From: Parabacteroides timonensis
Lineage (GTDB): Bacteria; Bacteroidota; Bacteroidia; Bacteroidales; Tannerellaceae
Assembly (NCBI RefSeq): GCF_900128505.1
Contig: NZ_LT669941.1
Coordinates: 3,620,807-3,645,383 of the forward strand
Direction of reading: 5' to 3'
DNA: 24,577 bases
Numbering within the stretch: position 1 is the first letter of the stretch; every line of letters begins with the position of its first letter. Positions 22,299-24,577 of this stretch are shown piece after piece. Under the pieces are notes generated by a model, which was not told the DNA's origin, did no database searches, and saw only the letters and a program-made list of their open reading frames with translations. Made by a program: the position numbers and the translations under genes.

Positions 22299-22859
22299 AT
22301 GAAGAACGTATGGTTGTTGCTCGGAGTTTTATTATCCATGATTGTCACCACAATGAATGCGCAGACTGTAACCAAAGACAGTAAAACACTTGTTGTATTC
22401 TTCTCACAGACTGGAAACACCCGGTCTGTGGGAAAAGCCATACAGGAGCTGACGGGGGCGGACATCTTTGAACTGGTTGCCGCCGAACCATATCCGGACG
22501 GCTATCGCGAGATAAGGGTTCGTGCCAAGGAAGAACAGCAGAAGGACATCCGCCCTGCCTTGCGGTCGCTTCCGGCAAGCATCGCGCAGTACGATACGAT
22601 TTTCGTCGGATCACCTATCTGGAACTATACCATCGCACAGCCGGTAGCTACCTTTCTCGGGAAGTTCGACTTCAAAGGAAAGGTCATCGTGCCGTTCTGC
22701 ACGCATGGCGGGGGCGGTGCCGGACACAGCGCTGCCGATGTCGCCAAACGTGCACCGGGTGCGAAGGTGCTTGAAGGTTATGCCTATACGGGGAGCAGAG
22801 CCGACAAAAAAGCCATTGAAGCATGGCTGCGTAAATTGAAAGCCATAAATGTAGCATGA
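22299..22859 (+). CDS. Exported flavodoxin
   Basis: A 186-residue protein. Residues 1-21 (MKNVWLLLGVLLSMIVTTMN, then AQ) form a signal peptide with a likely type I cleavage site and no lipobox. The mature protein is a flavodoxin_4-type domain. The FMN phosphate loop is classical, SQTGNTRSVG (36-45). The core VGSPIWNYTIAQP and the second flavin loop PFCTHGGGGAG are both intact. It is thus a second, better conserved flavodoxin in the same operon as the lipoprotein at 19378-20097. Flavodoxins normally serve as cytoplasmic electron carriers, so export is notable; the exported FMN protein may accept electrons from a membrane quinone enzyme. No partner enzyme is obvious in the window. Confidence 0.88.
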   Translation: MKNVWLLLGVLLSMIVTTMNAQTVTKDSKTLVVFFSQTGNTRSVGKAIQELTGADIFELVAAEPYPDGYREIRVRAKEEQQKDIRPALRSLPASIAQYDTIFVGSPIWNYTIAQPVATFLGKFDFKGKVIVPFCTHGGGGAGHSAADVAKRAPGAKVLEGYAYTGSRADKKAIEAWLRKLKAINVA

Positions 22860-22877
22860 GACACAGGAGATTTATTC

Positions 22878-23639
22878 ATGGAAATATCATTCAATGAGAA
22901 AGTAGTTCTCGTCACGGGAGCGGCAGGTGGCATCGGTTGGGCTACGGCACGGATGTTTGCCGAATCGGGGGCGGCTGTGGCTTTGGCAGACTTGTCTGAA
23001 CAAGTAGATGCCCGCGCAAAGGAATTGACGGAGAAAGGCTACAAGACCATTGCCCTGCACTGCGACGTATCGAAAGAAGAAGATGTCAAAAGAATGGTGG
23101 AACAGGTTGTCACCACATTCGGGAGGTTGGACATCGCTTATAACAATGTCGGCATCCACGCATCTGTTCGCAAGGATTTGGCGGAGACAGAGGGCTGGGA
23201 TTTTGACCATGTCTTGTCGGTCAATCTTCGTGGGGTGTGGAATTGCATGAAGTACGAATTGATTGAAATGAAAAAACTGGCGGGCGGTGCTATCGTGAAC
23301 TGTTCCTCGCAAGGTGGTCTGGTAGGTATTGCCAACATAGATGCTTATACGGCATCGAAACACGGCATACTGGGGCTGACGAAATCGGCCGCACTGGAGT
23401 ATGCCCGTCAGGGGATTCGTATAAACGCCATCTGTCCCGGAACGTGTGAAACCCCGATGGTGAAGCACGCCATCGAAATGTCTCCCGAACATATGGCACG
23501 TGTCATCGATGCTATTCCGCTGGGTCGTATGGGCAAGCCGGAAGAAATTGCCTCAATGGTACTGTTGCTTTGCAGTGACTATGCCGGATTTGCCATAGGT
23601 CAGACATGGGCGATGGACGGAGGCTATACCGTAATGTGA
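22878..23639 (+). CDS. Short-chain dehydrogenase/reductase (SDR), classical type
   Basis: A 253-residue cytoplasmic SDR. The Rossmann motif TGAAGGIG is at 13-20. Asp38 ends the second strand, which favours NAD over NADP. NNVG (89-92) replaces the usual NNAG. The catalytic residues are Ser144 (NCSSQGG), Tyr157 and Lys161 (YTASK), and PG is present in INAICPGTCETPM. The C-terminus GQTWAMDGGYTVM is typical. Substrates of this family are alcohols or ketones; none can be named. The gene has a good AGGAGA ribosome site at 22865-22870. It is the only operon member without a signal peptide. Its stop codon overlaps the first two bases of the 38-bp repeated block that precedes the alcohol dehydrogenase gene. 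Confidence 0.92.
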   Translation: MEISFNEKVVLVTGAAGGIGWATARMFAESGAAVALADLSEQVDARAKELTEKGYKTIALHCDVSKEEDVKRMVEQVVTTFGRLDIAYNNVGIHASVRKDLAETEGWDFDHVLSVNLRGVWNCMKYELIEMKKLAGGAIVNCSSQGGLVGIANIDAYTASKHGILGLTKSAALEYARQGIRINAICPGTCETPMVKHAIEMSPEHMARVIDAIPLGRMGKPEEIASMVLLLCSDYAGFAIGQTWAMDGGYTVM

Positions 23640-23675
23640 AATTGGTATAGGAAACAGAGTTTTGCGTTTAAGCCG
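23624..23675 (+). promoter_or_regulatory. Duplicated regulatory block, copy 2 (upstream of the alcohol dehydrogenase gene)
   Basis: 23638-23675 equals 18324-18361 over 38 bp. The inverted arms CTATACC (23624-23630) and GGTATAG (23644-23650) are also present, with the left arm inside the end of the SDR gene. The extended core TGTGAAATTGGTA (23636-23648) matches the half-site in the AraC divergent region in full. Confidence 0.65.
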
Positions 23676-23691
23676 TGGCGACCTGTCCCTG

Positions 23692-23699
23692 TACCTTTG
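23692..23699 (+). promoter_or_regulatory. -7 box of the alcohol dehydrogenase promoter
   Basis: TACCTTTG is a full TAnnTTTG match, 54 bp from the start of the repeated block, as in copy 1. The leader to ATG 23735 would be about 29 nt. Confidence 0.55.
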
Positions 23700-23734
23700 C
23701 AATCGGATAATTAAAACAAAAAAATACGATAACA

Positions 23735-24577
23735 ATGGAACACTTCAACATGTACATCCCCACACGTGCCCTCTTCGGTGCCGGGGAGCTGAATAATCTG
23801 CACAAGCAGACATTACCGGGCAAAAAAGCCCTCGTGGTTATCTCCAACGGACGCTCTACGCGGGCAAACGGATACCTCGCCCGGCTGGAAGAACAACTGC
23901 GGCTGGCAGGCATCGCCTATGTGATATTCGACAAGGTAGAAGCTAATCCCCTGTTGGGCACGGTCATGGCGGGTGGAGCCACCGCACGTACCGAGGGTTG
24001 CGACCTGATTGTGGCACTCGGTGGTGGCAGCGTGATCGATGCCGCCAAAGCCATCGCAGTGACAGCCACCAACGAGGGCAACTATTGGAACTATATCTCC
24101 GGTGGCACTGGCAAAGCGCAACCATTGAAGCACCGTCCGCTTCCCCTCGTAGCCATCCCCACCACAGCAGGGACAGGCTCGGAGACGGATGCGGCTTGTG
24201 TGGTGACGAACGATGAGACGCACGAAAAGACCGGTTTCGGACACCCCTCGCTCTTCCCTGTGCTTGCCATCATCGACCCGGAATTGATGACCACCGTGCC
24301 GCCCCTGTTCACTGCCTACCAAGGCTTCGATGCCCTCTTCCACAGCATTGAGGGCTATGTTTCCAACCGTGCCAACCCCATGAGCGATATGTACGCATTA
24401 ACAGCCATAGAGAATATAGCCCGCTACCTGCCTGTGGCGGTGGCTGACGGCAAAGATTTGGAGGCACGTTCTCGTGTGGCGTGGGGCAGCTACCTATCGG
24501 GGGGGGTGATGTGTGTGGGCGGGGTCACGAGCCAGCATTCGCTGGGGCATGCCATGTCCGCCTATCACCAACAACTA
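23735..24577 (+). CDS. Iron-containing alcohol dehydrogenase, YqhD/butanol-dehydrogenase-like (3' end outside window)
   Basis: 281 codons are visible with no stop before the window end; family members have about 380 residues. The cofactor motif ALGGGSVIDAAKAIA spans 94-108, and the IPTTAGTGSE loop is at 141-150. Metal ligands seen are Asp199 and His203 (GFDALFHSIEGY) and His268 (TSQHSLGHAMSAYH); the fourth ligand should follow just past the edge. Such enzymes reduce aldehydes to alcohols with NAD(P)H, using Fe2+ or Zn2+, in the cytoplasm. It has its own promoter region with the repeated regulatory block, so it is probably controlled together with the operon at 18449. With the AraC regulator and the DkgA-like AKR it recalls the E. 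coli YqhC-YqhD-DkgA aldehyde response. Confidence 0.92.
   Translation, partial: MEHFNMYIPTRALFGAGELNNLHKQTLPGKKALVVISNGRSTRANGYLARLEEQLRLAGIAYVIFDKVEANPLLGTVMAGGATARTEGCDLIVALGGGSVIDAAKAIAVTATNEGNYWNYISGGTGKAQPLKHRPLPLVAIPTTAGTGSETDAACVVTNDETHEKTGFGHPSLFPVLAIIDPELMTTVPPLFTAYQGFDALFHSIEGYVSNRANPMSDMYALTAIENIARYLPVAVADGKDLEARSRVAWGSYLSGGVMCVGGVTSQHSLGHAMSAYHQQL

Overview
The window looks like part of an integrative and conjugative element (ICE) of the CTnDOT-like class from a Bacteroidales bacterium (Bacteroides, Parabacteroides or a relative). Three things point there. The left half has the gene order of a CTnDOT-type excision module: small HTH_17 proteins, a DUF3945 protein, topoisomerase III, DUF1896, then a giant methylase-helicase. 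Upstream regions carry the Bacteroidetes -7 box TAnnTTTG instead of a TATAAT box. Most start codons lack a strong Shine-Dalgarno sequence and sit in A-rich stretches. No integrase, rteABC, mob or tra genes are inside the window, so the ICE assignment rests on the module alone.

Layout. 1-466 (minus strand): two small HTH_17 proteins, the first cut by the window edge. 467-673: a divergent regulatory region with a perfect 15-bp palindrome. 674-5181 (plus): two Xis2c/Xis2d-like HTH proteins, a DUF3945 protein and TopB/Exc. 5182-5483: an intergenic region and leader with a promoter, a terminator-like hairpin and a long-range inverted repeat ending at the next start codon. 5484-11628: DUF1896 and a 1900-residue N6-methylase/SF2-helicase fusion. 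11632-11810: a MITE-like palindromic element.

11842-24577 is a metabolic and redox cargo region. On the minus strand lie an AraC-family regulator, a DkgA-like aldo/keto reductase (AKR) and a hexapeptide acetyltransferase. On the plus strand there are three units. The first is AKR, Tat-type iron-sulfur flavoprotein, secreted alpha/beta hydrolase and Tat-type AKR. The second is a cyclophilin-like lipoprotein, flavodoxin lipoprotein, secreted CMD-CMD-cupin protein, secreted alpha/beta hydrolase, exported flavodoxin and SDR. The third begins with an iron-containing alcohol dehydrogenase cut by the right edge.

How they may work together. All three plus-strand units, and the divergent AraC unit, are preceded by the same (TGT)GAAATTG(G/A)TA motif. 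Two of them share a 38-bp identical block at exactly the same distance from a TACCTTTG promoter box. I infer a regulon under the local AraC protein. AraC regulator plus DkgA-like AKR plus iron-containing alcohol dehydrogenase is the combination known from the E. coli aldehyde response (YqhC-YqhD-DkgA). Here it appears greatly expanded, on a mobile element, with many members predicted to be exported. The substrate is unknown. This regulon is the strongest candidate for an undescribed system in the window.
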